A model generated the notes under the pieces. That model was not told the origin of the DNA, ran no database searches, and was given only the letters and a program-made list of their open reading frames with translations. Source: Methylophilales bacterium LSUCC0135 (GTDB taxonomy: Bacteria > Pseudomonadota > Gammaproteobacteria > Burkholderiales > Methylophilaceae). From it: a stretch of DNA of 64,000 nucleotides. The stretch's first letter is position 1; each line of letters opens with the position of its first letter. The stretch lies in the NCBI GenBank assembly GCA_001704575.1, contig MCAW01000003.1, forward strand, positions 139,433-203,432, given 5' to 3'. A program made the translations under genes and the position numbers. Of this stretch, positions 28,202-37,604 are shown one piece after another.

Positions 28202-28232
28202 ACGGGCTGCCTGCGGGCGGCCCGTTTTGTTT
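28202..28232 (+). terminator. Hairpin terminator/attenuator between pqqA and pqqB
   Basis: ACGGGCTGCC-tgcg-GGCGGCCCGT (28202-28225; one G-T pair) is followed by ttttgttt. It would end most transcripts after pqqA and let a fraction read into pqqBCDE, a layout known from other pqq operons. Confidence 0.75.
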
Positions 28233-28279
28233 ACGGCTGCGCAAGGCGCAGTTTGAAAAATCATTAAAAGAAGAGAATT

Positions 28280-29197
28280 ATGCATATACATGTTTTAGGG
28301 GCTGGGGCAGGTGGTGGTTTTCCACAGTGGAATTGCAATTGTCATAATTGCGATGGACTGCGTAAAGGCACTATCAAGGCGACAAAGCGCACACAATCCT
28401 CGATCTGTGTCAGCGGCGACGGTATCAACTGGGTATTGTTCAACGCATCGCCCGATGTTTTGCAGCAGATTCAGAGCTTTGCACCGCTACAGCCGGGCCG
28501 CAGCATTCGCGATACCGGTATCGCAGGTATCGTGCTGATCGATGCGCAGATCGATCACACCACCGGTTTGCTGATGTTGCGCGAAGGCACCGTCAAACGC
28601 GAAATTTACTGTACCGACATGGTCTATCAGGATCTTACTACCGGTAATCCCCTGCTCAATATTCTCGGCCATTATTGCGGCATCAACCATCACCAGGTGC
28701 CGACCGACGGCAAGACCTCATTTGAAGTGAAGGGTGCCGCCAACCTGAAATTTACCGCCGTGGCGCTGAAAAGCGCTGCGCCGCCTTATTCTCCGCATCG
28801 TAACGATCCGCATCCCGGCGATACCATAGGCGTGCTGATCGAAGATACCAGCAACGGCAAGAAATGCTTCTACGCACCCGGCCTGGCCGAGATTGAGCCG
28901 CATCTGCCGCCGTTGATGAATCAGGCCGACTGCATCATGGTTGACGGTACTTTCTGGACCAATACCGAAATGATCGACATGGGGTTGATGACCAAAACTG
29001 CCCGTAGTATCGGACACAATCCGCAATCCGGCCCCGGCGGCATGATCGAAAAACTGGATGAATTCAATGCCTCGCGCAAGGTCCTGATTCATATCAACAA
29101 CACCAATCCTATCCTGAGGGAAGATTCGGCCGAGCGTGCCGAGTTGACGCGTCACGGCATTGAAGTGGCCTACGACGGCATGGATATCATTCTTTGA
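28280..29197 (+). CDS. pqqB: PQQ biosynthesis protein PqqB
   Basis: A 305-residue metallo-beta-lactamase-fold protein. The start has the family signature [21 protein letters not shown] (~3-23), whose cysteines form a structural zinc site. An [11 protein letters not shown] segment (~93) sits where metal ligands occur in the fold. PqqB is thought to act as a tyrosine hydroxylase on the processed precursor. Normal length; 11 bases before pqqC. Confidence 0.96.
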   Translation: MHIHVLGAGAGGGFPQWNCNCHNCDGLRKGTIKATKRTQSSICVSGDGINWVLFNASPDVLQQIQSFAPLQPGRSIRDTGIAGIVLIDAQIDHTTGLLMLREGTVKREIYCTDMVYQDLTTGNPLLNILGHYCGINHHQVPTDGKTSFEVKGAANLKFTAVALKSAAPPYSPHRNDPHPGDTIGVLIEDTSNGKKCFYAPGLAEIEPHLPPLMNQADCIMVDGTFWTNTEMIDMGLMTKTARSIGHNPQSGPGGMIEKLDEFNASRKVLIHINNTNPILREDSAERAELTRHGIEVAYDGMDIIL

Positions 29198-29207
29198 GGA
29201 GAACAGC

Positions 29208-29969
29208 ATGAACGCAGTCGCCAACGATAATCTGCCCTGGACCCGTGAGGAATTCGAAGCCAAGCTTCGTGAAAAGGGGCAGGGCTACCACATTTATCAC
29301 CCCATCCACGTGATGATGTATGAGGGCAAGCTGACCAAGGAACAGCTGCAGTGCTGGGTGGCAAACCGCTACTACTACCAGATCGGTATCCCGCAGAAAG
29401 ATGCCGCGATTCTTTCCAATTGCCCGGACAAGGAAGTCCGCAAGCAATGGATCGTGCGTATCACCGACCATGATGGCGTGGATGGCCACGAAGGCGGCAT
29501 CGAGGCCTGGATCAAGCTCGGCGAGGCAGTCGGCCTCAGCCGCGAAGACATTACCTCGCTCAAGCTGGTCAGCCCCGGCGTGCGTTTCGCTGTCGATGCC
29601 TATATCAATTTTGCCCGTCAGCGCCCCTGGCAGGAATCGGTCTGTTCATCGCTGACCGAACTGTTTGCGCCGCACATCCACCAGCAGCGCATCAGTTCCT
29701 GGCCTAGCGTTTATCCGTGGATCAAGGAAGAAGGTCTGGTGTACTTCAAGAAGCGTCTGACCGAAGCCCGCCGCGATGTGGAACAGGGCCTCGACGTCAC
29801 CCTCAACTATTTCAGCCAGAGCCGCGAAATGCAGCAAAGAGCGCTCGATATCCTGCAGTTCAAGCTCGACGTATTGTGGGTGATTGCCGATGCCATCATG
29901 CTGGCTTGCACCGAAATCAAGACCGAAGGCCGCGATTACCTGCGTCAGCCTGTGGTGCATATCAGTTAA
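29208..29969 (+). CDS. pqqC: Pyrroloquinoline-quinone synthase PqqC
   Basis: A 253-residue cofactor-free oxidase catalysing the last ring closure and eight-electron oxidation to PQQ. It has the PqqC/TenA-like helical fold with [11 protein letters not shown] (~25), the active-site [12 protein letters not shown] (~50) and HEGGIEAWI (~91). The start at 29208 follows gaggagaacagc; the longer frame begins inside pqqB. The length matches the Klebsiella enzyme (251). Confidence 0.97.
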   Translation: MNAVANDNLPWTREEFEAKLREKGQGYHIYHPIHVMMYEGKLTKEQLQCWVANRYYYQIGIPQKDAAILSNCPDKEVRKQWIVRITDHDGVDGHEGGIEAWIKLGEAVGLSREDITSLKLVSPGVRFAVDAYINFARQRPWQESVCSSLTELFAPHIHQQRISSWPSVYPWIKEEGLVYFKKRLTEARRDVEQGLDVTLNYFSQSREMQQRALDILQFKLDVLWVIADAIMLACTEIKTEGRDYLRQPVVHIS

Positions 29970-29978
29970 GCGGGCATC

Positions 29979-30260
29979 ATGGACAACAATATTCAATCAG
30001 CCGATATTTATGCGCTCGCGCCGCATCACCGCTTTCAGTGGGAAGAAGCGCAGCAAAGTTATGTGATCCTTTTCCCCGAAGGCATGGTCAAACTGCATGG
30101 CGGGGCAGGTGAAGTGCTGAAACGGGTCAACGGTATGGCAACGGTAGCCGATATCGTGGCTGAGCTGAAAGCGGCTTTTCCGGATGCGGACGATATCGAA
30201 AACGATATTCTCGGCATGTTCGACCTGGCATTAGGTAAACAGTGGTTACGCAAGGTGTAA
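29979..30260 (+). CDS. pqqD: PQQ biosynthesis peptide chaperone PqqD
   Basis: A 93-residue winged-helix RiPP recognition element that binds PqqA and presents it to PqqE. Visible features are the FQWEEAQQSYVILFPEG strand pair (~14-30), LHGGAGEVLKRV and the ATVADIVAELKAAFP helix. It lies between pqqC and pqqE with ~10-base gaps. It is a separate gene here, not fused to PqqC or PqqE. Confidence 0.95.
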   Translation: MDNNIQSADIYALAPHHRFQWEEAQQSYVILFPEGMVKLHGGAGEVLKRVNGMATVADIVAELKAAFPDADDIENDILGMFDLALGKQWLRKV

Positions 30261-30270
30261 GGAACAATAG

Positions 30271-31500
30271 ATGACACAGAACTCGCTCGGTGATTCAGTC
30301 GTGCAAAAAACAGTGCACGCCCAGCAGAACAACGGCGTTGCCGCTTCTGCCACACAGACGCAACCGCTCTGGCTGCTTGCCGAGATTACCTATCGCTGTC
30401 CGTTGCACTGTGCTTTCTGTTACAACCCGACTGATTACGACAAGCATACGCAAAATGAGCTGACGACCGAGCAATGGATCAAGACCTTGCGCGAAGCACG
30501 CAAGCTGGGTGCCATACAGCTTGGTATCTCCGGCGGTGAGCCGCTGTTGCGCGATGACATTGAAGAGATTGTTGCCGAAGCCCACAAGCTCGGTTACTAC
30601 AGCAATCTCATCACCTCCGGCGTCGGACTGACCGAGAAGCGTATTCAGGCATTCAAGGACGGCGGTCTTGATCATATTCAGCTTTCGATGCACGACATCA
30701 CCGAAGAGATCAACAACTTCATCACCAACACCAAAACCTTCGAGCTGAAGAAAAAAGTGGCGGCCATGATCAAGAGCCATGGCTACCCGATGGTGTTGAA
30801 TGTGGTGATTCACCGATACAACATCGGCCATATGCGGGAAATTCTCGAAATGGCCGAAGCGCTCGGCGCCGACTTTGTTGAACTGGCCAATACCCAGTAT
30901 TACGGCTGGTCTCTGGTCAACCGCAACCAGCTGATGCCGACCAAAGAGCAGATCGAGGAAGCCGAACGCATTACCAACGAATTCCGTGCAAAAACTGAAA
31001 GCAAGATGAAGATATTCTTCGTAGTGCCCGATTATTTTGCCGACCGGCCGAAAAAATGCATGAACGGCTGGGGCGAAGTGTTCATGATCGTCACCGCCAA
31101 CGGAGATGTCTTGCCATGCCATTCTGCACGCGTCCTTCCCAACATGCAGTTCCCCAACGTCAAGGATGATGATCTCGGCTGGAGCTGGAAGGATTCGCCG
31201 GCGTTCAACAAATATCGCGGCGACAGCTGGATGAAGGAGCCTTGCCGCACCTGTCCGGAAAAGGAAAAAGACCTCGGCGGTTGCCGCTGTCAGGCCTTCC
31301 TGCTGTCAGGCGACGCCGAAGCCGCCGACCCGGTCTGCGCGCTTTCACCGCATCATCACCTGATTGAACAGGCGATTATCGATGCGCAGAACCCGCAGCT
31401 GCAGGCGCAACCCATCATCTTCCGCAATGACAAGAACTCGAAGAAAATCATCGAGGGCGAGCTGGAAGCGCGGGTTGCGGAATTCCATGCACTGCCATAG
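30271..31500 (+). CDS. pqqE: PqqA peptide cyclase PqqE (radical SAM/SPASM)
   Basis: A 409-residue radical SAM enzyme that links Glu and Tyr of PqqA. The [4Fe-4S]/SAM motif CPLHCAFC is at ~43-50, followed by GISGGEPLLR (~86). The SPASM region has late cysteines CHSARVLP, CRTCPEKEKDLGGCRCQA (~325-345). A ~30-residue N-terminal extension (rich in Gln/Asn/Thr) precedes the usual family start. It ends the operon before a strong terminator. Confidence 0.96.
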   Translation: MTQNSLGDSVVQKTVHAQQNNGVAASATQTQPLWLLAEITYRCPLHCAFCYNPTDYDKHTQNELTTEQWIKTLREARKLGAIQLGISGGEPLLRDDIEEIVAEAHKLGYYSNLITSGVGLTEKRIQAFKDGGLDHIQLSMHDITEEINNFITNTKTFELKKKVAAMIKSHGYPMVLNVVIHRYNIGHMREILEMAEALGADFVELANTQYYGWSLVNRNQLMPTKEQIEEAERITNEFRAKTESKMKIFFVVPDYFADRPKKCMNGWGEVFMIVTANGDVLPCHSARVLPNMQFPNVKDDDLGWSWKDSPAFNKYRGDSWMKEPCRTCPEKEKDLGGCRCQAFLLSGDAEAADPVCALSPHHHLIEQAIIDAQNPQLQAQPIIFRNDKNSKKIIEGELEARVAEFHALP

Positions 31501-31529
31501 GGAATTGCGGGCTGTCAGCCTATAATAAG

Positions 31530-31556
31530 AGCGCGTCGAAAGACGCGCTTTTTCTT
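31530..31556 (+). terminator. Terminator of the pqq operon
   Basis: The stem AGCGCGTC-GAAA-GACGCGCT with a GNRA loop is followed by ttttctttg. Confidence 0.85.
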
Positions 31557-31581
31557 TGAGCACGCTACTTTGAGCACGCAA

Positions 31582-32784
31582 ATGCCATCCCAAATCAAGA
31601 CTTCCGGTTCCGTTCTCGTTCTCGTGCTGGCCAGCCTGACGGCACTGGCACCTTTCGCCATCGATACCTATCTGCCCGCTTTCGGCATGATGGAACAAGA
31701 CCTCGGCGCGACCACGCTGGAAGTACAGCAGAGCCTGACATTTTACCTGCTGCCTTACGCGCTGATGACGCTCTGGCATGGTGCCATTTCAGATGCCATC
31801 GGTCGTATCTCTGCCATCAAATGGGGTTTGGGGCTGTTCGTTTTTGCATCCATCGGCTGCGCGCTGGCGCCCAATGTCGAGACGCTCTGGTTCTTCCGCA
31901 TGCTGCAGGGGATTGCCGGCGGTGCCGGCAATGTGGTGGCGCGGGCGATGGTGCGCGATCTGTTCGAGGGCGCGCAGGCACAGCGTGTGATGGCAACGGT
32001 GCAGATGCTGTTCGGCATTGCGCCGGCGGTAGCGCCCATTATCGGCGGCTGGCTGCTTGGTATTCACTGGCAGGCGATCTTCGTTTTTCTGGCACTGTAT
32101 GCAGCCGTTTCCTTGCTGGCCGCGATGAAATATCTGCCGGAGACCATGCCGCCGATCAAACGCATTCCGCTTTCTGCCCGCAGCGTGCTGACCAGTTACA
32201 GGCAGCTGTTCAGCGATCATGAATTTGCCCGCATTGCCATTGCCATCGGAGCGAATTTTTCCGGCTTTTTCGTCTATGTACTGGCCAGTCATGTGTTTCT
32301 GATGCAACACCTCGGCCTCGGTACGCATCAATTCGGCTGGTTATTTATTCCCACCGTATGCGGCATGGTGTTGGGCTCTTATCTGGCCAAACGCGCAGCC
32401 GGGCGTTTTTCTCCGCAACATATCCTGCGTACAGCCTATAGCTGGATGCTGTTCGTCGTGTTACTGAACATCGTTGTGAGCTTGCTGCCTCAGGGCAATT
32501 TCATCTACAACATCATTCCGGTGGCGTTATTCAACATCGGCATGGCGCTGGCAATGCCGGTGCTGTCGATCGCCGCGCTTGACCGTCATCCAAAAATTCG
32601 CGGCACCGCCGCCTCCGGCCAGGCTTTCGTGCAGATGTTTCTTTCCACTGTTTCGGCCGGCCTGATCGTGCCGCTGGTCTGGCAGCATCCACTCGGACTG
32701 GCGTTGGCCATGGCCGTTTATCTGCTTATCGGCTGGCTCGTGATTCGCAAGAGTCAGGTGTGGCTACGCAGCACGTTGACATGA
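31582..32784 (+). CDS. Bcr/CflA-type MFS drug-resistance transporter
   Basis: A ~400-residue inner-membrane transporter with about 12 hydrophobic segments. TM1 has the Bcr/CflA hallmark LAPFAIDTYLPAF (~26), and loop 2-3 has GAISDAIGRI (~67), the MFS motif A region. FRMLQGIAGGAGNVVARAMVRD (~105) is the DHA1 motif C-like stretch. Exported substrates are unknown. The start is uncertain: TTG 31570 and ATG 31582 are both in frame, neither with a good ribosome site, directly behind a tandem 12-base duplication. It overlaps the next gene by ATGA. Confidence 0.85.
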   Translation: MPSQIKTSGSVLVLVLASLTALAPFAIDTYLPAFGMMEQDLGATTLEVQQSLTFYLLPYALMTLWHGAISDAIGRISAIKWGLGLFVFASIGCALAPNVETLWFFRMLQGIAGGAGNVVARAMVRDLFEGAQAQRVMATVQMLFGIAPAVAPIIGGWLLGIHWQAIFVFLALYAAVSLLAAMKYLPETMPPIKRIPLSARSVLTSYRQLFSDHEFARIAIAIGANFSGFFVYVLASHVFLMQHLGLGTHQFGWLFIPTVCGMVLGSYLAKRAAGRFSPQHILRTAYSWMLFVVLLNIVVSLLPQGNFIYNIIPVALFNIGMALAMPVLSIAALDRHPKIRGTAASGQAFVQMFLSTVSAGLIVPLVWQHPLGLALAMAVYLLIGWLVIRKSQVWLRSTLT

Positions 32785-33923
32785 GCGATGCAGCGATGAT
32801 CGCCTGGACCGAATCCGGGCAGACGCAATCGGCGTTATGGCGTTCGGAGAATGCGGCAAAAGCACCGCAACGCGTTGTTGTTGCGGACGATACGCTGACG
32901 GCGGATACCGCCTACCGGCTTGCTTGCGAGGGCACGGCCATGCTTTGGCGCGGCGATTTTCAGAATGCGCGGCAGCTCTTGCAGGCAATACGCAGGCGGC
33001 TCGAGAGGAAGGCGGCAGTGAAGCCGGACGCGGTTTTTCCGCAGGCATTTCATCTTTACCGACAATCGCAACTGCAACGCGCCCGTATCATGGGCTTGCT
33101 GCTGATCCCGCTTGACGTTTCATACCGCATTCCGCTCAGACGCGCCCCCGATGTCAGGCTGGCCTGCATAGAAGCCTACGGCCCGGCAGTGCAGGATTCA
33201 GTGGTTTCCCTGCGCGAACTGCTTGGCGTGATCGGTGCGCATGAATGGCGCAGCAACGGCGTCGCCATTCCTGCGCTGGGCGGCGCGCGTATCCACCCAT
33301 ATTACGGCGTATTTTCTCCGGTGCGCGGCGAATATCTGCAACTGCTGGCTGAAGCGCCTTTGCCGGCTAAGAAGACTGCTTTCGATATCGGCACCGGTAC
33401 CGGCGTCATTGCCGCATTGCTTGCCAGGCGCGGTATCAGCCGCGTTGTTGCCACCGATACCAACCCCGCTGCAATTGCCTGTGCACGTGAAAATATCCAG
33501 CGCCTCGGGCTGACAGCCGAGGTTGAAATTGTCGATAGCGATATGTTTCCGCCCGGCAAGGCCGGCCTTATCGTCTGCAACCCGCCCTGGCTGCCGGCGA
33601 GTGCAAACAGCGCGCTGGATCATGCCGTTTATGACCCCGACAGCCGCATGCTCAAGGGTTTCCTCGGCGGACTGCGTCAACATCTGGAAGCGGGCGGGGA
33701 GGGCTGGTTGATTCTGTCGGACCTCGCCGAACATCTCGGCCTGCGTACACGCGATGATCTGCTGGCGTGGGTTGCCGCAAGCGGTTTGCAAGTCGTGGCA
33801 AAAACCGATATCAAACCGGTTCATGCAAAAACCCGTGAACAGGCCGACCCGCTACATGCTGCGCGGCAGACGGAGATCACTTCGCTTTGGCGACTGAAAG
33901 CAGACACGAGAGCTGGCGACTGA
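32781..33923 (+). CDS. Class I SAM-dependent methyltransferase with NPPW motif
   Basis: A 380-residue protein. The C-terminal half is a SAM methyltransferase: DIGTGTGVIAALLA (~199), the acidic residue in ATDTNPAA (~222) and the catalytic CNPPWLP (~265), the [N/D]PPY/W motif used for amino or amide nitrogen methylation as in PrmB/PrmC/RsmC relatives. The N-terminal ~190 residues have no domain I recognise. The ATG overlaps the transporter stop (ATGA). The target is probably a protein or rRNA but is unproven. Confidence 0.7.
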   Translation: MSDAAMIAWTESGQTQSALWRSENAAKAPQRVVVADDTLTADTAYRLACEGTAMLWRGDFQNARQLLQAIRRRLERKAAVKPDAVFPQAFHLYRQSQLQRARIMGLLLIPLDVSYRIPLRRAPDVRLACIEAYGPAVQDSVVSLRELLGVIGAHEWRSNGVAIPALGGARIHPYYGVFSPVRGEYLQLLAEAPLPAKKTAFDIGTGTGVIAALLARRGISRVVATDTNPAAIACARENIQRLGLTAEVEIVDSDMFPPGKAGLIVCNPPWLPASANSALDHAVYDPDSRMLKGFLGGLRQHLEAGGEGWLILSDLAEHLGLRTRDDLLAWVAASGLQVVAKTDIKPVHAKTREQADPLHAARQTEITSLWRLKADTRAGD

Positions 33924-33978
33924 ATGCGCCTTTTATCGCAGCGCAGGCTGCGCATGAACTGCAGGATTTGAAAAGCGC

Positions 33979-34018
33979 AAAAAGCAAAAGGGAACCGCGG
34001 TTCCCCTTTTTGCTTTTA
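33979..34018. terminator. Bidirectional terminator between convergent genes
   Basis: AAAAGCAAAA, a GGGAACCGCGGTTCCC palindrome and CTTTTTGCTTTT form a long stem with T-tracts on both strands. It serves the methyltransferase gene (+) and fdxA (-). Confidence 0.85.
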
Positions 34019-34037
34019 TTGGCAACTGCCAGCTGAC

Positions 34038-34361
34038 TTATTCGACCAGCTCGGACAGCTTGCCCTTGCGGCCATTGTGCTCGTCGGCATCCGGCAGAGG
34101 GTCTTTTCTGCTGCTGATGACCGGCCAGACTTTCGCCAGGCGGGCATTCAGCTCGATGAATTCCTGTTGATCGGCCGGCACATCGTCCTCGGCAAAAATC
34201 GCTTCGGCCGGGCATTCGGCGACGCACAGCGTGCAGTCGATGCATTCGTCCGGATTGATTGCGAGGAAATTCGGCCCTTCAACAAAGCAGTCCACCGGGC
34301 ATACGTCCACGCAGTCGGTGTATTTGCATTGAATGCAGTTTTCGGTCACAACGTAGGTCAT
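34038..34361 (-). CDS. fdxA: 7Fe ferredoxin FdxA ([3Fe-4S][4Fe-4S])
   Basis: A 107-residue ferredoxin. [18 protein letters not shown] (~9-26) and [12 protein letters not shown] (~40-51) give the Azotobacter FdI-type cluster ligands. The C-terminal ~50-residue tail is usual for the family. The start at 34361 (MTYVVTENC) follows agaaggataaagaaa; the longer frame lacks homology. A TAAAAT box lies about 45 bases upstream. It sits just after the cysN end on the same strand and could supply electrons to the ferredoxin-type sulfite reductase nearby, which is inference. Confidence 0.93.
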   Translation of the reverse strand: MTYVVTENCIQCKYTDCVDVCPVDCFVEGPNFLAINPDECIDCTLCVAECPAEAIFAEDDVPADQQEFIELNARLAKVWPVISSRKDPLPDADEHNGRKGKLSELVE

Positions 34362-34454
34362 TTTCTTTATCCTTCTGTCATCAATTGCTTTGTCAGCCAA
34401 AGCGTTATTTTAATCGAATTTTCCCGTGCCGGGCGGCATTGCCGCCGCGCAGTG

Positions 34455-35738
34455 TCAGATGATCATGCCGGCGCCAACGGTGTTGTTGGTCGATTCATCA
34501 ATCAGGATGAAAGCCCCGGTGGCACGGTTGGTCTTGTAAGGGTCAACCATCAGCGGCTGTGCCAGCTTGAATGTCACTTTTGCAATGTCGTTCATCGCCA
34601 GACCCTGGGAGGGCAGTTGCTCTAGCGAATTGACATCAATGCGGTAGTCGATCTGGTTGACCTTGGCCTTGGATTCGCGCGTGGTATGGCGAACAACATA
34701 GGTGCGTGCCGGCGACAGCGGCGTTTCCGAGAGCCAGCAGACCATGGCTTCAATCTGTTTGACCGGTTCCGGCGCCTGGCCTGTTTTCACGATCATGTCG
34801 CCGCGCGAAGTGTCGATCTCGTCTTCCAGCAGCAGGGTGACGGATTGCTCGGTAATCGCCCGCTGCAATGGCTCGTTGCCGAGCATTACAGCCTTGACGC
34901 GTGAACTGAGACCGGAAGGTAGCACGGTCACTGCATCACCGACGGCGATTTCACCCGACTCGATACGGCCCATGAAGCCTCTGAAATCATGCAGTTCAAG
35001 ATCGTCAGAAGCCTGCGGGCGGCAAACATACTGCACCGGAAAGCGGAACGGCTCGGCGTGTTCTGAGTGCGCAGGCGGGGCATTTTCCAGTATCTCCAGC
35101 ATGGTCGGCCCTTGGTACCAGGGCATCGCATCGCCGCGATCGACGATCATGTCGCCGTTGAGGGCGGACATCGGGATGAACTGGATATCGTGACCTTCGC
35201 GTTGCAGGCCGATCTGCTCGGCAAATGCGAGGTAATCGGCGCGTATCCTGTCGAACACCTTCTGGTCGTAATCAGCCAAGTCCATCTTGTTGACGGCAAC
35301 AACGATGTGCGGAATGCGAACCAGGTGAGCAAGGAAGGAGTGGCGGCGCGTCTGTGTCAGCACACCCTTGCGCGCATCGATCAGGATGATCGCCAGGTTC
35401 GCGGTGGAAGCGGCCGTGACCATGTTGCGCGTGTATTGCTCGTGGCCGGGCGCATCGGCAATGATGTACTTGCGCGTGCCGGTAGAAAAATAGCGGTAAG
35501 CGACATCGATGGTGATGCCCTGTTCGCGCTCTGCCTGCAGGCCGTCGGTCAGCAAGGAAAGGTCGACCGCTTCGAGACCGCGTTTTTTCGAGGTGCGCTC
35601 GATGTGGGTCAGGGTGTCGGCGAGAATGGTCTTGGTGTCGAACAGCAGGCGCCCGATCAGTGTGCTCTTGCCGTCATCCACACTGCCGCAGGTCATGAAG
35701 CGCAAAAGGCTGTCGTTGAGTGTTTGTGTATTAGTCAT
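34455..35738 (-). CDS. cysN: Sulfate adenylyltransferase large subunit CysN
   Basis: A 427-residue EF-Tu-like GTPase that drives APS formation by CysD. G1 GSVDDGKST (~18-26), EQGITIDVAYRYF (~72), DAPGHEQY (~89) and NKMD (~144) are all present, followed by beta-barrel domains 2 and 3. There is no C-terminal APS kinase (CysC) domain, in line with the APS-type reductase encoded by this operon. The start is at 35738 (MTNTQTLN). It is last in the cys operon, 120 bases after cysD. Confidence 0.95.
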   Translation of the reverse strand: MTNTQTLNDSLLRFMTCGSVDDGKSTLIGRLLFDTKTILADTLTHIERTSKKRGLEAVDLSLLTDGLQAEREQGITIDVAYRYFSTGTRKYIIADAPGHEQYTRNMVTAASTANLAIILIDARKGVLTQTRRHSFLAHLVRIPHIVVAVNKMDLADYDQKVFDRIRADYLAFAEQIGLQREGHDIQFIPMSALNGDMIVDRGDAMPWYQGPTMLEILENAPPAHSEHAEPFRFPVQYVCRPQASDDLELHDFRGFMGRIESGEIAVGDAVTVLPSGLSSRVKAVMLGNEPLQRAITEQSVTLLLEDEIDTSRGDMIVKTGQAPEPVKQIEAMVCWLSETPLSPARTYVVRHTTRESKAKVNQIDYRIDVNSLEQLPSQGLAMNDIAKVTFKLAQPLMVDPYKTNRATGAFILIDESTNNTVGAGMII

Positions 35739-35815
35739 ATGTTTTTTCAAAAATCAAAAACCTGAAATTAGCCGCAGCTGAACATGGAAGAAATTCTGTA
35801 AAGGCAGTTGCCTGG

Positions 35816-35852
35816 GTTTATCCGTGTGTATCTGCGTTCATCTGCGGCCAAT
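35816..35852. repeat. Intergenic ATCCGTGT..ATCTGCG..CATCTGCGG repeat
   Basis: The cysD-cysN gap carries tttatccgtgtgtatctgcg followed by ttcatctgcggccaata, a known type of dispersed bacterial intergenic sequence with an internal atctgcg direct repeat. Only one copy occurs in the window. Confidence 0.45.
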
Positions 35853-35858
35853 ACTGTT

Positions 35859-36794
35859 TTAGAAATAACCTTCCTTTTTGCGCTGTTCCATTGAAGCGTC
35901 CGAGGTTTGATCGTCAAGGCGCGTGGCGCCACGCTCGGTAATGGTGGTGGTGGCGGTTTCCAGCACGATCTTGCTGACGGTGTCGGCATCGCTCAGCACC
36001 GGCGCAGTACAGGTGATATCACCCACGGTTCTGAAGCGTACCTGCATGTTGATGATCTCCTCGCCCGATTTGGGTTGGTTGATCACTTCACCACTTGCCA
36101 GCGGCACGTTGACCGGCACGATGGCGCCGCCGCGCATGACGACATCGCGCTGATGCGCGAAGTAGATGCTGGGCAGGGCGAGGTTTTCACGCTCGATGTA
36201 TTGCCAGACATCCATTTCCGTCCAGTTGGAGATGGGGAAGGCGCGGATGTTTTCGCCCTTGTGGCTGCGTGCGTTGTACAGGTTCCACAGTTCCGGACGC
36301 TGGTTTTTCGGGTCCCATTGGCCGAATTCGTCGCGGAAACTCATGATGCGTTCTTTCGCCCGCGCTTTTTCCTCATCGCGACGTGCGCCGCCGATGCAGC
36401 AATCAAAACCGAATTCCTCGATGGCTTCGAGCAGAGTTACCGATTGATGCCTGTTGCGCGGTTCGTCCGGCGATTTCAGCACCACCGTGCCACGCTGCAT
36501 CGAATCTTCCACTGAGCGCACAATCAGGCGTTCGCCCAGCTCGGCAGCGCGCTGGTCGCGGAAATCGACTACTTCCTTGTAATTGTGGCCGGTATCGATA
36601 TGCATCAGCGGGAAAGGGAAGCGGCCCGGACGAAAGGCTTTCTCGGCCAGACGCAGGATACAGAGTGAATCCTTGCCGCCGGAAAACAGCAGGACCGGAT
36701 TGGCGCATTGTCCCGCGACTTCGCGCAGGATGTGTATCGCTTCAGCTTCGAGCCAGTCGAGGTGACTCAGGGTTTCTTTGCTTGAACTGGACAT
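35859..36794 (-). CDS. cysD: Sulfate adenylyltransferase small subunit CysD
   Basis: A 311-residue N-type ATP pyrophosphatase subunit that adenylates sulfate to APS. The PP-loop reads LFSGGKDSLCIL (~35), with MHIDTGHNYKEV (~65) and CCIGGARRDEEKARAKER (~130). The E. coli loop begins YSIGKDS; here it is FSGGKDS, the more general SGGxDS form. The start is the ATG at 36794, with an in-frame GTG three codons upstream. It is part of the cysI-DUF934-cysH-cysD-cysN operon. Confidence 0.95.
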   Translation of the reverse strand: MSSSSKETLSHLDWLEAEAIHILREVAGQCANPVLLFSGGKDSLCILRLAEKAFRPGRFPFPLMHIDTGHNYKEVVDFRDQRAAELGERLIVRSVEDSMQRGTVVLKSPDEPRNRHQSVTLLEAIEEFGFDCCIGGARRDEEKARAKERIMSFRDEFGQWDPKNQRPELWNLYNARSHKGENIRAFPISNWTEMDVWQYIERENLALPSIYFAHQRDVVMRGGAIVPVNVPLASGEVINQPKSGEEIINMQVRFRTVGDITCTAPVLSDADTVSKIVLETATTTITERGATRLDDQTSDASMEQRKKEGYF

Positions 36795-36839
36795 ATCAAT
36801 CACTAATAAAATAATTCATTGAAATCAGAAGGATGCAAT

Positions 36840-37604
36840 TCACTTTTTGACGTGAAGACCGCATTCCTTGCTCTCTGGATCCTCCCACCACCATCTGCCG
36901 GCGCGGGTGTCTTCGCCGACCGCGACCGCGCGTGTGCAGGGCGCGCAACCGATACTGGGATAGAACTGGTCATGCAGCTTGTTGTAGGGCACGTCATGCA
37001 TGCGGATATAGGCCCAGACTTCCTGTTCGCTCCAGTCGCTCAGCGGGTTGAACTTTTCCAGGCCGTTGCCTGCGTCAAACTGGCGTAGCGGCAGGTCAAT
37101 GCGGGTGGCCGATTGTTCGGCACGCATGCCAGTGACCCAGGCTTTCTTGCCCTTGAGCGCGCGTTGCAGGGGTTCCACCTTGCGCATATGGCAACAGGCC
37201 TTGCGCAACTCCACCGATTCGTAGAAGGCGTTGATACCATGCGTTTGCACGTAGTTTTCTACCGTTTCCAGACGCGGAAAAAATACCTTGAGACGGGTCT
37301 GGTAGGTTTTTTCCGTATGTGCCATCAGGTCGTAGGTTTCTGCCGGCAGACGGCCGGTATCGAGCGAGAAAATCTCGATCGGCAAGCGTTCGCGCATGAT
37401 GATGTCGGTCAGCACCATATCTTCCGCGCCGAAACTGTTGGCAAAAGTCAGCTGCTGGTCGCCGAATTCTTTTACTGCATCAGCAAGCAGCTTCAGCACA
37501 CTCTGACGTTTTTGCTTGACAGCGGCTTGCAGGGTGTCCGTCAGCTCTGGCGAGGTGGCCGGATTTTGCGTGGCAGGCCGCAACATCGAAACTTCTCCGC
37601 TCAT
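36840..37604 (-). CDS. cysH: Adenylyl-sulfate (APS) reductase, [4Fe-4S] type
   Basis: A 254-residue PAPS/APS reductase-family protein that reduces activated sulfate to sulfite. The paired cysteines KACCHMRK (~131) and GCAPCTRAV (~218) are the four ligands of the iron-sulfur cluster found in APS reductases and absent from E. coli PAPS reductase; the catalytic C-terminal cysteine is in ECGLHVKK. It therefore probably uses APS directly. The ATG at 37604 overlaps the DUF934 stop (ATGA). An internal ATG six codons later is an alternative. Confidence 0.94.
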   Translation of the reverse strand: MSGEVSMLRPATQNPATSPELTDTLQAAVKQKRQSVLKLLADAVKEFGDQQLTFANSFGAEDMVLTDIIMRERLPIEIFSLDTGRLPAETYDLMAHTEKTYQTRLKVFFPRLETVENYVQTHGINAFYESVELRKACCHMRKVEPLQRALKGKKAWVTGMRAEQSATRIDLPLRQFDAGNGLEKFNPLSDWSEQEVWAYIRMHDVPYNKLHDQFYPSIGCAPCTRAVAVGEDTRAGRWWWEDPESKECGLHVKK

